Assembly (NCBI RefSeq): GCF_002295105.1
Contig: NZ_NSGH01000017.1
Span: 1 to 59,562, forward strand
Length of the DNA stretch: 59,562 nucleotides
Direction: 5' to 3'
DNA from: Salimicrobium humidisoli
Lineage (GTDB): Bacteria; Bacillota; Bacilli; Bacillales; Halobacillaceae
Positions within the stretch are counted from its first letter, which is position 1. Each line of letters opens with the position of its first letter. The notes below the pieces were generated by a model, which was not told the DNA's origin, made no database searches, and saw nothing but the letters and a program-made list of their open reading frames with translations. Made by a program: the position numbers and the translations under genes. Shown here in pieces: positions 24,919 to 33,994 of the stretch.

Positions 24919-26178
24919 ATGGAATGGAAAGAACTTCTGATGCAGGTAGAAGATATTCACAAGGCGACCGAAATCATCAGTACGAAGCTGAAGAAGCCTG
25001 TAATTATCGAAAATAAGAGTTTTGAACTTGTATCCTACAGTTCCTCCTTCGATGGATTCGATCAGACACAGCAGAAGACTATACTATCGAAGAAATGCCC
25101 GGTATTTATTATAGATCATCTGAAAAAAGAGGGGATCGTGCAGCGTCTGGAGCGTACCAGTCACCCGGTCCGCGTTCATCCGATCGAAGATATAGGATTC
25201 CGGCAGCGGGTAGTCATTGCGGCGAAGCATATGGGGCAGACGGTAGGATATGTCTGGATACAGGAATCGGATGACTGGATGGAAGAAGAGGACATGGAAT
25301 TTCTCCGCGATATCACTCCTTATATCGGTAAGATGGTTTATGATCTGCATAAAACGACGAGCGAAAAAGATAACCGGAAAGATGAAGTATTGTGGAAACT
25401 GCTCAATCACGAGTACTCTTCTGAAAGTCAGCTGAAGAAAAATGCCGCTCTCGTCAAAATTTCTCTGCCGGAACGGGCTTCTGTCATAGTTTTTTCCGTA
25501 ACGGAAAGCAGATACCGGTATATGCTGGATTACCTCGAGCGGATTGTACGGACGTATAAACAGGAATATCGCATGTATTTCCTGAAATCGGAATATCAGC
25601 TGGTTCTGCTGATGGAAGCAGAATCGGAAGGGGAGTCTTTACGTAAAGCCCGCGCTTTCATTTCGAGAGTGAAAACGGAAGTCGGAGAAGAGGAATTTTA
25701 CTGTTTTCTGATAGGTGTCGGAAAAGAGTATGACACCCTCAGGGAAATACGGAAAAGTTTCCTGGAGTCACTCGAAGTGATCGAAGTTGCAAGTTTTCTT
25801 AAGCCCCGTCCGGAGACGATGCCGCGGGAATTCGCGAAGATGGGGACGTATCGCTATCTTGCTGCTCTTTACGAAAAGAACAGTGCCGACGATTATTACA
25901 GTGAAGATCTTTTGAAGCTGATCAAAAATGACAGGGAAAAACAGACCGACCTGCTGCGTACGCTTGAAATGTACCTCGCGAACAATACGAAAGGGAAACA
26001 GACGGCAAGCGAGTTGTATATCCATCCGAATACGCTGAACTACCGGATTAAACAGATTCAGGAGCTTACGTCGATAGATTTCCAGGATTTCAATATGAAA
26101 GCCCACCTCTATATGGAACTGCTCCTCGTTAACAACGTGGATTCCTATTATCACAGATATCTGAACGTACTTTCCTGA
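24919..26178 (+). CDS. putR: PucR/PutR-type transcriptional activator of proline use
   Basis: 419 residues. N-terminal sensory region (IIENKSFELVSYSSSFDGF, then a GAF-like VGYVWIQESDDW) and a C-terminal PucR-type helix-turn-helix, KQTASELYIHPNTLNYRIKQ (about 370-395). This is the layout of B. subtilis PutR, which activates put genes when proline is present. It is directly downstream of putB-pruA on the same strand but behind a terminator and with its own promoter. GGGAAAGG precedes the ATG. The TTGTGGTT repeats at 22105-22145 are its likely target. Confidence 0.85.
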   Translation: MEWKELLMQVEDIHKATEIISTKLKKPVIIENKSFELVSYSSSFDGFDQTQQKTILSKKCPVFIIDHLKKEGIVQRLERTSHPVRVHPIEDIGFRQRVVIAAKHMGQTVGYVWIQESDDWMEEEDMEFLRDITPYIGKMVYDLHKTTSEKDNRKDEVLWKLLNHEYSSESQLKKNAALVKISLPERASVIVFSVTESRYRYMLDYLERIVRTYKQEYRMYFLKSEYQLVLLMEAESEGESLRKARAFISRVKTEVGEEEFYCFLIGVGKEYDTLREIRKSFLESLEVIEVASFLKPRPETMPREFAKMGTYRYLAALYEKNSADDYYSEDLLKLIKNDREKQTDLLRTLEMYLANNTKGKQTASELYIHPNTLNYRIKQIQELTSIDFQDFNMKAHLYMELLLVNNVDSYYHRYLNVLS

Positions 26179-26210
26179 GCGTATGCAACCTTCTGCATAC
26201 GCTCATTTTT
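26177..26210 (+). terminator. putR terminator
   Basis: Perfect 11-bp stem GAGCGTATGCA / TGCATACGCTC, then ATTTTTT; it begins inside the stop codon. Confidence 0.88.
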
Positions 26211-26484
26211 TCATTCTGGAAAAAGTACCACCACATGCAGCATCATACTTTCGTTAAATTGTTCAACATAAAGTTATTTTCCCGCTCGCCTTTAGCGGCT
26301 TTGCTGATCCTGCATCCGTTCAACAGCCTTAAGAACTCATTCAAAAAAATAGTCAGGTGACGTGAATTTCATAAGAGAACAGTCGCAGCCTGTAAGTCAG
26401 GGCTGCTTTTTTTTACCAGAAAAGTTTGTTTAAAGGTGTGCCCTTAGTGGAACATTCCCTGTACAACTACAGGAGGATGATAAA
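26211..26484 (+). other. Intergenic leader with terminator and ribosome-site hairpin
   Basis: No gene. GCAGCC / GGCTGC (26386-26405) followed by a run of eight Ts is a terminator lying 70 bases before the aldehyde dehydrogenase start, so it may be an attenuator or end a small RNA. Further on CCTGTA (26458-26463) pairs with TACAGG (26468-26473), the latter overlapping the AGGAGG ribosome site. I see no known riboswitch consensus. Confidence 0.4.
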
Positions 26485-27936
26485 GTGATTGAACACAAGT
26501 TATACATTAATGGTGAATATACAGAGTTCAGTGGAGATGATTGGATAGAGATCGAAAACCCGGCCACGGGTGAGATTATTTCCAAAACTCCAAGAGGCAC
26601 GGAAGAGGACGTGAATAAAGCAGTGGAAGCAGCGAAACAGGCTCAAAAAGGCTGGGAGCTCACACCGAATATTGAAAGAGGGAAAATCGTCCGTCGTCTC
26701 GGAGACGAAATCGAAGCCAACCGAGATACGTTCATCGATCTCCTGCAGGAAGAACAGGGGAAAGACTACGGGCTGGCCAGCGGAGAAGTGGATCTGGCCA
26801 TCGATTACTTCCGCTATATGTCCGAGTGGGCAAGGCGCATAGAAGGTGAAATTGTACCGAGTGACAGAGAGAACGAGAACATCTTCGTTTATAAGAAACC
26901 GATAGGAGTTGTGGGCGGTATCGTACCATGGAACTTCCCGGTATTCATTCTGGCACGTAAAGTTGCCACTGCTCTCGTAACCGGATGTACAATCGTTCTG
27001 AAGCCGAGCCAGCAGACACCTAATACGGCTGCCGAATTCACAAAAATCATCGATAAGATGGAAGAAATCCCTAAAGGCGTTTATAACTTCATTACCGGCA
27101 CAGGTTCCGAACTCGGAAACGCAATGGCTTCCCACAAGGACGTTGAGATGATCACGATGACAGGAAGCGTTCCTGCCGGTACGAAAGTGATGGAAGCGGC
27201 AGCGCAGAACATTACGAAAGTGAATCTGGAACTCGGAGGGAAAGCACCGGCTATCGTCACGGATAAAGCCGACCTCGATACAGCAGCGGAAAGTATCGTT
27301 ACGTCCCGGCTTGCAAACAACGGACAGGCCTGTACGAACGCAGAACGCGTCTACGTGCACGAAAGTAGAAAAGAAGAGCTTATTGAGAAATTGAAAGAGT
27401 CTTTTGAAGGTATGAAAATCGGTGATCCGAAAGAAGATAAAGAAGTGGACGTCGGGCCTCTTGTCAGCAGAGAACGCCTGGAAGAAGTCGAAGAAATGGT
27501 GAACAATGCTGTCGCTGACGGTGCTACCGTCGTCACAGGAGGAGAAAGAGCGGATGTCGATTCCGGTTATTTCTTCAAACCGACCATCCTGACCGACATT
27601 TCCCACGAATCGGAAATCATGACGGAAGAAATATTCGGTCCGGTTATTCCAATTTCGACATATAAAACACTTGATGAAGCGATCGAAAAAGGAAATGACA
27701 CCGAATATGGTCTGTCTTCATCGGTATACACCGACGACGTTAATCAGGCGATGCGCGTGGCTAACGAGCTTCGTTTCGGAGAGACGTACGTAAATCGCGA
27801 AAATTTCGAAGCTGTGCAGGGGTATCATGCCGGAATGCGTCAGTCGGGGCTTGGCGGTACCGACGGCAAACACGGTGTAGAAGATTTCCTCGTGACACAG
27901 GTCGTATATATGCAGTATAAAAATGACAAACAGTAA
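26485..27936 (+). CDS. NAD-dependent aldehyde dehydrogenase (AldA/lactaldehyde type)
   Basis: 483 residues. YINGEYTEFSGDDWIEIENP start, GVVGGIVPWNFPVF (cofactor fold), LELGGKAPAIV (general-base Glu), NNGQACTNAERVYV (catalytic Cys) and MTEEIFGPVIP. NNGQACTNAERVYVH and the C-terminal SGLGGTDGKHG are close to AldA-type lactaldehyde/glycolaldehyde dehydrogenases. The start is GTG at 26485, six bases behind AGGAGG. The next gene is an amidohydrolase 56 bases on with a hairpin between them, so the two may be expressed unequally from one transcript. Substrate uncertain. Confidence 0.9.
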   Translation: MIEHKLYINGEYTEFSGDDWIEIENPATGEIISKTPRGTEEDVNKAVEAAKQAQKGWELTPNIERGKIVRRLGDEIEANRDTFIDLLQEEQGKDYGLASGEVDLAIDYFRYMSEWARRIEGEIVPSDRENENIFVYKKPIGVVGGIVPWNFPVFILARKVATALVTGCTIVLKPSQQTPNTAAEFTKIIDKMEEIPKGVYNFITGTGSELGNAMASHKDVEMITMTGSVPAGTKVMEAAAQNITKVNLELGGKAPAIVTDKADLDTAAESIVTSRLANNGQACTNAERVYVHESRKEELIEKLKESFEGMKIGDPKEDKEVDVGPLVSRERLEEVEEMVNNAVADGATVVTGGERADVDSGYFFKPTILTDISHESEIMTEEIFGPVIPISTYKTLDEAIEKGNDTEYGLSSSVYTDDVNQAMRVANELRFGETYVNRENFEAVQGYHAGMRQSGLGGTDGKHGVEDFLVTQVVYMQYKNDKQ

Positions 27937-27941
27937 TGATG

Positions 27942-27972
27942 TTCCTGCATCCGGAGACGGATGCAGGAAATT
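27942..27972 (+). terminator. Intercistronic hairpin
   Basis: A perfect 12-bp stem, TTCCTGCATCCG / CGGATGCAGGAA, with GAGA loop and only a short ATTTATT after it; probably a partial terminator or RNA-stability element. Confidence 0.5.
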
Positions 27973-27992
27973 TATTAAAAGGAGTCACAAAA

Positions 27993-29594
27993 ATGATTAT
28001 AGATAATGTGCGGATTTATCAGCCGTCCGTTGAAGAAAAGCCGGAAGAACTGTACGCAGTGGAATTCGAAGGGGAGTACATCAAAGCGGTGTACCCGAGT
28101 CCTTACCAGGGAGAGGGAGCGGTGATTGACGGGGAAAGCAGGGTGCTTGTCCCGGGATTCAATGATTCACATATGCATCTGCTGAGGTACGGTCTGCTGG
28201 TGAAAGAGCTCGATCTTCGGGAGGCGAAAAGTTTCGGGGAGATGAAAGAGATGATACGAAAACACTATGAGGTGCTTGAAGAAGGACAGTGGATATTCGG
28301 TAAAGGTTTCAATGACGCCGGATTTGAGGATTTAGAACGCCCGTTGACAGCTGAAGATTTAAACGATATCCAGGGGAATGCATACATTTATCTTATTCAT
28401 GAGGATGGACATGAGTGTGTCATCAGTGAAAATGCTCTTGACCTTTTAAAGGAAGAAAAGGAGTTTTCCCGCATACCTGAATCCTTTAAGGAAAGAGATA
28501 CTTCAGGGCAGATGAACGGACGTTTTAAAGATACTGCGGTTCATTTCATCAATCACAGATTCTGGGGGCGCGGTAAGGAGGAGGCAAAAAATGCTATTAA
28601 AGCGGCCCTTCCCCGTCTCAGCAGCTACGGCATAACGAGTGTACATACGGATGACCGCAGCTTTATCGGTAGTTTTGCGAGACTCTATGAGGCGTACACC
28701 GAACTGGAGCAGGAAGGGAACCTGCCGATTGATGTACAGCTTCACCATTATGCTTTTCACAAAGACGACATTACGGAATTTGTTGAAAAAGAATCGATGC
28801 GCACAGGGGACGGTACCGATAGCGTAACGGTGGGCGCTGTCAAACTGTTTCTCGATGGAACCCAGCGGCTTCACACTGCTTCGATGAGAAACCCGTACCC
28901 GGATGAACCGTCAAAAAGCGGGCCGCTCATTTACAGTCAGAAAGAAGTGAACGAGATGGTGCGCTACGCAGCACAAAACCAGATGCAGGTAGCGATGCAT
29001 GCGATCGGGGACCGGGCTGTGGAGCAGGCGGTTGAAGCGTTGGAGCAGGAAGAAGCCTGTACGAAAGATTTGCGTCACCGGGTCATACATGCCCAGACTC
29101 TGGCGCCGGACTTGATTGAGCGCATTTCTGCCAGTCATGCCTACGTGGAGACGCAGCCTTCTTTTCTTCTCGGAGAATGGGACAAGAAAGAAAAATGGGT
29201 GCCGGAAGAGCTTGTGCCTTTTTCGGATCCCTATAAAAGTATGAGGGAAGCAGAGATTCCGCTTACTTTAAGCTCGGATTTGCCTATCGGTTCGATCAAC
29301 CCTATGGTAACGATAGGAACGGCTGTTACCCGGCAGGATCTGGAAGATAAGCCCGAGGGCGGATGGATGCCCCGAGAGAAATTGACAGTGGATGAAAGTT
29401 TTTATGGAATGGGCCATGCCCCTGCTTACCTTGAATTCAAAGAATACCGGAAGGGGAAAGTGAGTCCGGGGTATCAGGCGGATTTCGTTTTGCTGGATCA
29501 GCATCCACTGGAGACCCCGCCAGACCGGTTGAAAGATATTAAAGTTACGGAAACGTGGCATAAAGGTATACAGACGTATGCAACATCCGAATAA
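27993..29594 (+). CDS. Amidohydrolase (YtcJ-like)
   Basis: 533 residues of the metal-dependent amidohydrolase family 3. PGFNDSHMHLLRYG gives the HxH metal pair, AVKLFLDGTQRLHTA the central block, VAMHAIGDRAVEQAVEAL and HRVIHAQTLAPDLI further metal histidines, and TLSSDLPIGSINPM the final Asp. YtcJ-type members have broad or unknown substrates (N-formimino, cyclic imides, aryl amides). The start at 27993 follows AAAAGGAG; the frame is open upstream to 27936 through the hairpin, which is not used. No signal peptide. Confidence 0.9.
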   Translation: MIIDNVRIYQPSVEEKPEELYAVEFEGEYIKAVYPSPYQGEGAVIDGESRVLVPGFNDSHMHLLRYGLLVKELDLREAKSFGEMKEMIRKHYEVLEEGQWIFGKGFNDAGFEDLERPLTAEDLNDIQGNAYIYLIHEDGHECVISENALDLLKEEKEFSRIPESFKERDTSGQMNGRFKDTAVHFINHRFWGRGKEEAKNAIKAALPRLSSYGITSVHTDDRSFIGSFARLYEAYTELEQEGNLPIDVQLHHYAFHKDDITEFVEKESMRTGDGTDSVTVGAVKLFLDGTQRLHTASMRNPYPDEPSKSGPLIYSQKEVNEMVRYAAQNQMQVAMHAIGDRAVEQAVEALEQEEACTKDLRHRVIHAQTLAPDLIERISASHAYVETQPSFLLGEWDKKEKWVPEELVPFSDPYKSMREAEIPLTLSSDLPIGSINPMVTIGTAVTRQDLEDKPEGGWMPREKLTVDESFYGMGHAPAYLEFKEYRKGKVSPGYQADFVLLDQHPLETPPDRLKDIKVTETWHKGIQTYATSE

Positions 29595-29626
29595 AACAAC
29601 CCCGGCAGCACCGGGGTCGTTTTCGT
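29594..29626. terminator. Bidirectional terminator
   Basis: AACAACCCCGG / CCGGGGTCGTT with CAGCA loop and TTTTC after; between the amidohydrolase and the convergent reductase gene. Confidence 0.75.
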
Positions 29627-29666
29627 TGCATTTGTAATCATCTGGTGTCCTGCGCGTATAAGCGGA

Positions 29667-30644
29667 TCAGAGTTTTACGATGGTTCTTCCGCGAACTTCA
29701 CCACGCAGAATTTTATCAAGGACGCCCGGTACTTCTTCGAGGCTGACTTCGTTCAGCATATCCTCCTGAAGCATAGAAGGTTTCCATTCATCCGCAAGTT
29801 TCTGCCATACTTGTTTACGTTCGGGCATAGGGCAGGTGACGGAATCGATGCCGAGCCAGTTTATCCCCCGGCCGATAAAGGGCAGGACAGTGGTGGAAAT
29901 CTGGATGCCCCCTACGAGTCCGCTGGTGGAGACGGAACCGCTGTTTTCAAGCGTGCTCAAAATATACTGAAGGGTATTGCCACCTACCGGGTCAACCGCG
30001 CCGGCCCAGCGTTTTTTCCGTGTAGGAGTACCGTCCGTATCCATGATTTCATCTCTGTGAATGATAGAGGACGCTCCCAGTTTTTTCAGATAGTCATGCT
30101 CGGAATCTTTTCCGGTAGCTGCCGTAACACTGTAACCATTCTGGGCAAGGATATTTACGGCGACACTTCCGACACCGCCGGTTGCACCGGCAACGAGAAC
30201 TTCGCCCTTTTCCGGAGTGAGACCGTTATCTTCAAGTCTCTGAATGGACAAAGCGGCGGTAAGACCCGCAGTTCCGAGAATCATCGCTTCTTTTAAACTC
30301 ATATTTTCAGGAAGAGGTACCACCCATTCTTTCGGTACTCTCGCAATCTGGCTGAAACCTCCGTCGTGTCCGGTGCCGAGGTCGTAGCTCGTAACGATAA
30401 CTTCCTGTCCTTTTTCGAAAGAACCGTCTCTGGATTCTATTACAGTTCCGGAAAGGTCGATGCCCGGAACGAGAGGGTAGTGTTTTACTATCTGATTCTG
30501 GTTCCCTACAAGGGCATCTTTATAATTGATACTGGAATAGGCTACTTCTATCGTGACATCCCCTTCGGAGAGATCGTTTTCCGTCCGCGAGCGGAGATGC
30601 AGGTCTTTATCTTCTTCGAGCACCAGTGACTGGAATTTTTCCAT
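29667..30644 (-). CDS. acuI: Acrylyl-CoA reductase-type quinone oxidoreductase (YhdH/AcuI)
   Basis: 325 residues of the zinc-free MDR family. VAYSSINYKDALVGN, VPGIDLSGTVIES, DGGFSQIARVPKEW, ILGTAGLTAALSIQRLE and the NADPH fold VAGATGGVGSVAVNIL are the YhdH/YhfP/AcuI blocks. AcuI reduces acryloyl-CoA to propionyl-CoA with NADPH and guards against acrylate, notably in DMSP users. Two BCCT carriers lie divergently beside it; BCCT proteins can import DMSP, so a link is possible but no DMSP lyase is seen. GGAGG precedes the ATG. Confidence 0.87.
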   Translation of the reverse strand: MEKFQSLVLEEDKDLHLRSRTENDLSEGDVTIEVAYSSINYKDALVGNQNQIVKHYPLVPGIDLSGTVIESRDGSFEKGQEVIVTSYDLGTGHDGGFSQIARVPKEWVVPLPENMSLKEAMILGTAGLTAALSIQRLEDNGLTPEKGEVLVAGATGGVGSVAVNILAQNGYSVTAATGKDSEHDYLKKLGASSIIHRDEIMDTDGTPTRKKRWAGAVDPVGGNTLQYILSTLENSGSVSTSGLVGGIQISTTVLPFIGRGINWLGIDSVTCPMPERKQVWQKLADEWKPSMLQEDMLNEVSLEEVPGVLDKILRGEVRGRTIVKL

Positions 30645-30782
30645 CGGTTATTCCTCCTTAATAAATGCTCTTATTCTCATAGCCGGAAAAGGGTTTCATG
30701 AAACATAGGAACTTTGCTAAACTGTTTAACAGGAGAAACGATGGGTATATAACTTTTATATGTGAAATTAAAGGAGGACGTT

Positions 30783-32279
30783 ATGAAGAAATTGACAGAA
30801 GTTTTTTGGATAACATTAGCCATTACTATTGCCGCTTCCGTATGGGGGATTTTTGCTCCGGGTAACTTTGAGGCGACCACCGGTACTATAATGAGTTACA
30901 TATCGTCGAATTTCGGCTGGTACTACCTGCTCATAGTTACGTTTTTCGTAGTTTTCTGTATTTATCTCATTTTCAGTCCTTACGGAAAGATAAGGCTCGG
31001 GAGCCCGGAAGACCGGCCTGACTATAGCTATCCGACGTGGTTTTCCATGCTGTTCAGCGCCGGTATGGGAATCGGTCTTGTATTTTACGGGGCAGCATCC
31101 CCGGTATCACATTACATAAACACACCTCCACTGGCAGAACCCGGTACGAGAGAAGCGCTTCGTGACGCTATGCGCCTTTCTTTTTTTCATTACGGAGTGC
31201 ACGCCTGGGGGATATATGCGATAGTGGCGCTTGTACTTGCGTACTTTAAATTCCGTCACGGGAAGCCCGGCCTCATCAGTGCCACCCTGGAACCGATATT
31301 TGGTGATAAAATGTACGGTCCCTGGGGGAAAGCGATTGATGTTGTTGCCGTTTTTGCAACGATTGTAGGGGTTGCCACGACGCTCGGTTTCGGCGCTGCC
31401 CAAATCAACGGGGGGCTTACCTATCTTCTGCAGTGGGACGAAAGCTTTTCCCTGCAGCTGATCATTATTGCAGTGGTAACTGTCCTGTTCATGATTTCCG
31501 CCTACACCGGGCTCAGCAGGGGAATTAAGCTTTTAAGTAATGCCAACATGGTGCTGGCTGCTCTGCTCTTCGGCATCATGATTATAGTGGGGCCCACCGT
31601 TTACATTGCAAATACATTCATCGATTCTCTCGGAGCGTATATACAGAATTTCGCTTACGAAAGCCTGCGTCTGGCTCCGAACAGTGAAGAGGAGCGCGCC
31701 TGGGTCATGGACTGGACAGTCTTCTTCTGGGCGTGGTGGATAGCCTGGGCGCCTTTTGTCGGTATATTCATTGCCCGGGTCTCCAAGGGACGTACCATCC
31801 GCGAATTTTTGAGCGGTGTACTCCTCATTCCTTCCCTTGTAAGCTTTTTGTGGTTTACGGTATTCGGAGCTACAGGAATCCAGACTCAGCAGAACGGTTC
31901 CGAAGTCGCCAGCCTTGCAGATACTCAGGTTCTTTTCGGAGTATTCAATGAGTTTCCGCTGGGGATCGTTATGTCTATCATCGCTATGCTTTTAATCGGT
32001 ACTTTCTTTATCACTTCTGCAGATTCGGCAACGTTCGTGCTTGGTATGCAGACGACCAATGGTTCACTGAACCCTCCGAAGACGGTTAAGTTCGCCTGGG
32101 GGATCGCCCAGTCTACCGTCGCAGCTGTACTGCTTTATACAGGGGGGCTGCAGGCGTTACAGAATGCCCTTATTATAGCCGCTCTTCCATTTTCCGTGAT
32201 TATGCTTCTGATGGTTTACGCTTTTTATAAAGCAATCAGAGCAGACAGGGAAAAAATAAAGCAGGATTTACAGAAGTAG
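30783..32279 (+). CDS. BCCT transporter 1 (betaine/choline/DMSP type)
   Basis: 498 residues, 12 spans. The span-3 glycine motif FSAGMGIGLVFYGAASP and the signature FFWAWWIAWAPFVGIFIARV with the KGRTIREF loop are classic for BCCT carriers of the OpuD/BetP kind that take up glycine betaine or relatives with sodium. Short charged C-terminal tail (KAIRADREKIKQDLQK). AAAGGAGG precedes ATG 30783, so the ATG-free in-frame start at 30762 is not needed. A second, unlike BCCT gene follows 91 bases later. Confidence 0.93.
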   Translation: MKKLTEVFWITLAITIAASVWGIFAPGNFEATTGTIMSYISSNFGWYYLLIVTFFVVFCIYLIFSPYGKIRLGSPEDRPDYSYPTWFSMLFSAGMGIGLVFYGAASPVSHYINTPPLAEPGTREALRDAMRLSFFHYGVHAWGIYAIVALVLAYFKFRHGKPGLISATLEPIFGDKMYGPWGKAIDVVAVFATIVGVATTLGFGAAQINGGLTYLLQWDESFSLQLIIIAVVTVLFMISAYTGLSRGIKLLSNANMVLAALLFGIMIIVGPTVYIANTFIDSLGAYIQNFAYESLRLAPNSEEERAWVMDWTVFFWAWWIAWAPFVGIFIARVSKGRTIREFLSGVLLIPSLVSFLWFTVFGATGIQTQQNGSEVASLADTQVLFGVFNEFPLGIVMSIIAMLLIGTFFITSADSATFVLGMQTTNGSLNPPKTVKFAWGIAQSTVAAVLLYTGGLQALQNALIIAALPFSVIMLLMVYAFYKAIRADREKIKQDLQK

Positions 32280-32370
32280 GAGACACTTCGATTTTTCCGC
32301 TTTACACGTAATTAAGGTAGTGGTAGTATATTTAATTGTGTAAAAAAATAAACCTCAAAAGGAGTTTGTT

Positions 32371-33897
32371 ATGCTACAGAATAAACAGGGTCGCGTTGAC
32401 TGGCCCGTATTTGGTATAAGCGGAGGAGCACTCCTCTTATTCGTGGTATTTGCAATTATCGATATTAACAGTGTGACCGAATTTGTAAACACAGGATTCG
32501 CTTGGGCTGCTAAATATTTTGGTGCTTTTTGGCAGTTTCTCATGCTTGCTACATTTATAGTGGGGCTGTACCTTGCGCTTTCCAAGTATGGAAACGTGAA
32601 AATGGGGAACCTGGACAAGCCTGAATTAGGTTTGTACAAATGGTTATCCATTATTATGGCGACTCTTCTCGCCGGAGGTGGTGTATTCTGGGCGGCTGCC
32701 GAACCGATTACCCACTTTTTGACTGTCCCGCCTTCCCAGGGGGATCTTGATGCAGGTACGAGGGAAGCGATCGCTCCGGCTCTGGCTCAGAGTTTCATGC
32801 ACTGGGGCTTTCTGGCGTGGGCGATCCTCGGTACGGTAAGTGCAGTAGTGATGATGTATGGTCATTATCAGAAAGGTATGCCGCTTAAACCGCGGACGCT
32901 TCTCTATCCGATTTTCGGGGAGAAAATACGTACAGGGTGGTTCGCGACGATTGTAGATGCTTTCTCCATCATTGCAGTGGCAGCAGGTACGATCGGCCCG
33001 ATCGGATTCCTCGGAACACAGGCAAGCTATGGTCTGCAGACTATATTCAATATACCGGACAACTTCTATTCGCAGCTCGGAGTTATTGGTGCCGTAGTTC
33101 TCATCTCCACCATTTCAGCCGTCACCGGGTTGTATAAAGGCATTCAGAAGCTTAGTAACTTCAACGTTCGACTTGCTATCGGACTGATATTTTTCGTTCT
33201 TATTTTCGGTCCCGGTCTGTTTATAATTAACCAGTATGTAGCAGGCTTCGGTCATTATCTTCAGGAATTCCTGGAGATGTCGACCTACCGTGACGACAGA
33301 GGCTGGCTCGGTGCGTGGACCGTGTTCTTCTGGGGATGGTTCATCGGTTATGGTCCGATGATGGCGATTCTGGTCAGCCGTATTTCAAGAGGACGTTCCA
33401 TCCGTCAGATCATTCTTTCCATTTCCGTGCTGGCACCGGTCATCTCCGCTTTCTGGTTCACAGTTCTCGGAGGTTCCGGCATCCACTTTGAATTAGAGAA
33501 TCCGGGAGCTATTTCCGGTCCTCTCGCAGAAGCCGGTAACGCTGCAGCGATGTTTGCTATTACGGAGCAGTTTCCGCTGGCAGTCATCATTTCACCGTTG
33601 TTCCTCATACTGACTATTCTGTTTGTTGTTACGACGAGTGACTCGATGTCCTATACTATCGCAATGGCAGTGACCGGTGAGGGAGATCCGAAACCATGGG
33701 TACGTATTTTCTGGTCTCTTCTTATGGGAGCTGTCGCAGCAATACTCCTTATCATCGGTAACGGCGGAGTGGGAGCACTGCAGAACTTCATCGTAGTTAC
33801 GGCAGTACCCGTTTCGTTCCTTCTGCTTCCTATGATCTGGCTCGCCCCTCGCGTAGCGAAAGAAATGGCTGTAACGCAGGGAATTATGAAAAAGTAA
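32371..33897 (+). CDS. BCCT transporter 2 (divergent substrate motif)
   Basis: 508 residues, 12 spans, with the BCCT signature FFWGWFIGYGPMMAILVSRI and RGRSIRQI. Span 3 carries LLAGGGVFWAAAEP instead of the GMGIG sequence of BCCT 1. That glycine stretch lines the substrate path in BetP, so a different substrate or ion coupling is likely. AAAAGGAG precedes the ATG. The pair is in tandem; the 91-base gap with AT-rich sequence could hold a separate promoter. It ends at a strong terminator. Confidence 0.92.
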   Translation: MLQNKQGRVDWPVFGISGGALLLFVVFAIIDINSVTEFVNTGFAWAAKYFGAFWQFLMLATFIVGLYLALSKYGNVKMGNLDKPELGLYKWLSIIMATLLAGGGVFWAAAEPITHFLTVPPSQGDLDAGTREAIAPALAQSFMHWGFLAWAILGTVSAVVMMYGHYQKGMPLKPRTLLYPIFGEKIRTGWFATIVDAFSIIAVAAGTIGPIGFLGTQASYGLQTIFNIPDNFYSQLGVIGAVVLISTISAVTGLYKGIQKLSNFNVRLAIGLIFFVLIFGPGLFIINQYVAGFGHYLQEFLEMSTYRDDRGWLGAWTVFFWGWFIGYGPMMAILVSRISRGRSIRQIILSISVLAPVISAFWFTVLGGSGIHFELENPGAISGPLAEAGNAAAMFAITEQFPLAVIISPLFLILTILFVVTTSDSMSYTIAMAVTGEGDPKPWVRIFWSLLMGAVAAILLIIGNGGVGALQNFIVVTAVPVSFLLLPMIWLAPRVAKEMAVTQGIMKK

Positions 33898-33905
33898 AGA
33901 ATTGA

Positions 33906-33946
33906 AAAAAGCGTCGACCGCGGAAGGTCGACGCTTTTATTTTTTG
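33906..33946. terminator. Bidirectional terminator
   Basis: AAAAGCGTCGACC / GGTCGACGCTTTT stem between the BCCT gene and the convergent P450 gene. Confidence 0.85.
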
Positions 33947-33994
33947 TCAGTTTATGCTGAATGGCTTAACAAACGGACAGGGCCTGGAAACGTC

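Noticed and set aside
26500-27606. 368-codon frame opposite the aldehyde dehydrogenase gene
   Set aside because: Shadow frame: no ribosome site, no family resemblance, and the plus-strand gene is unmistakable.
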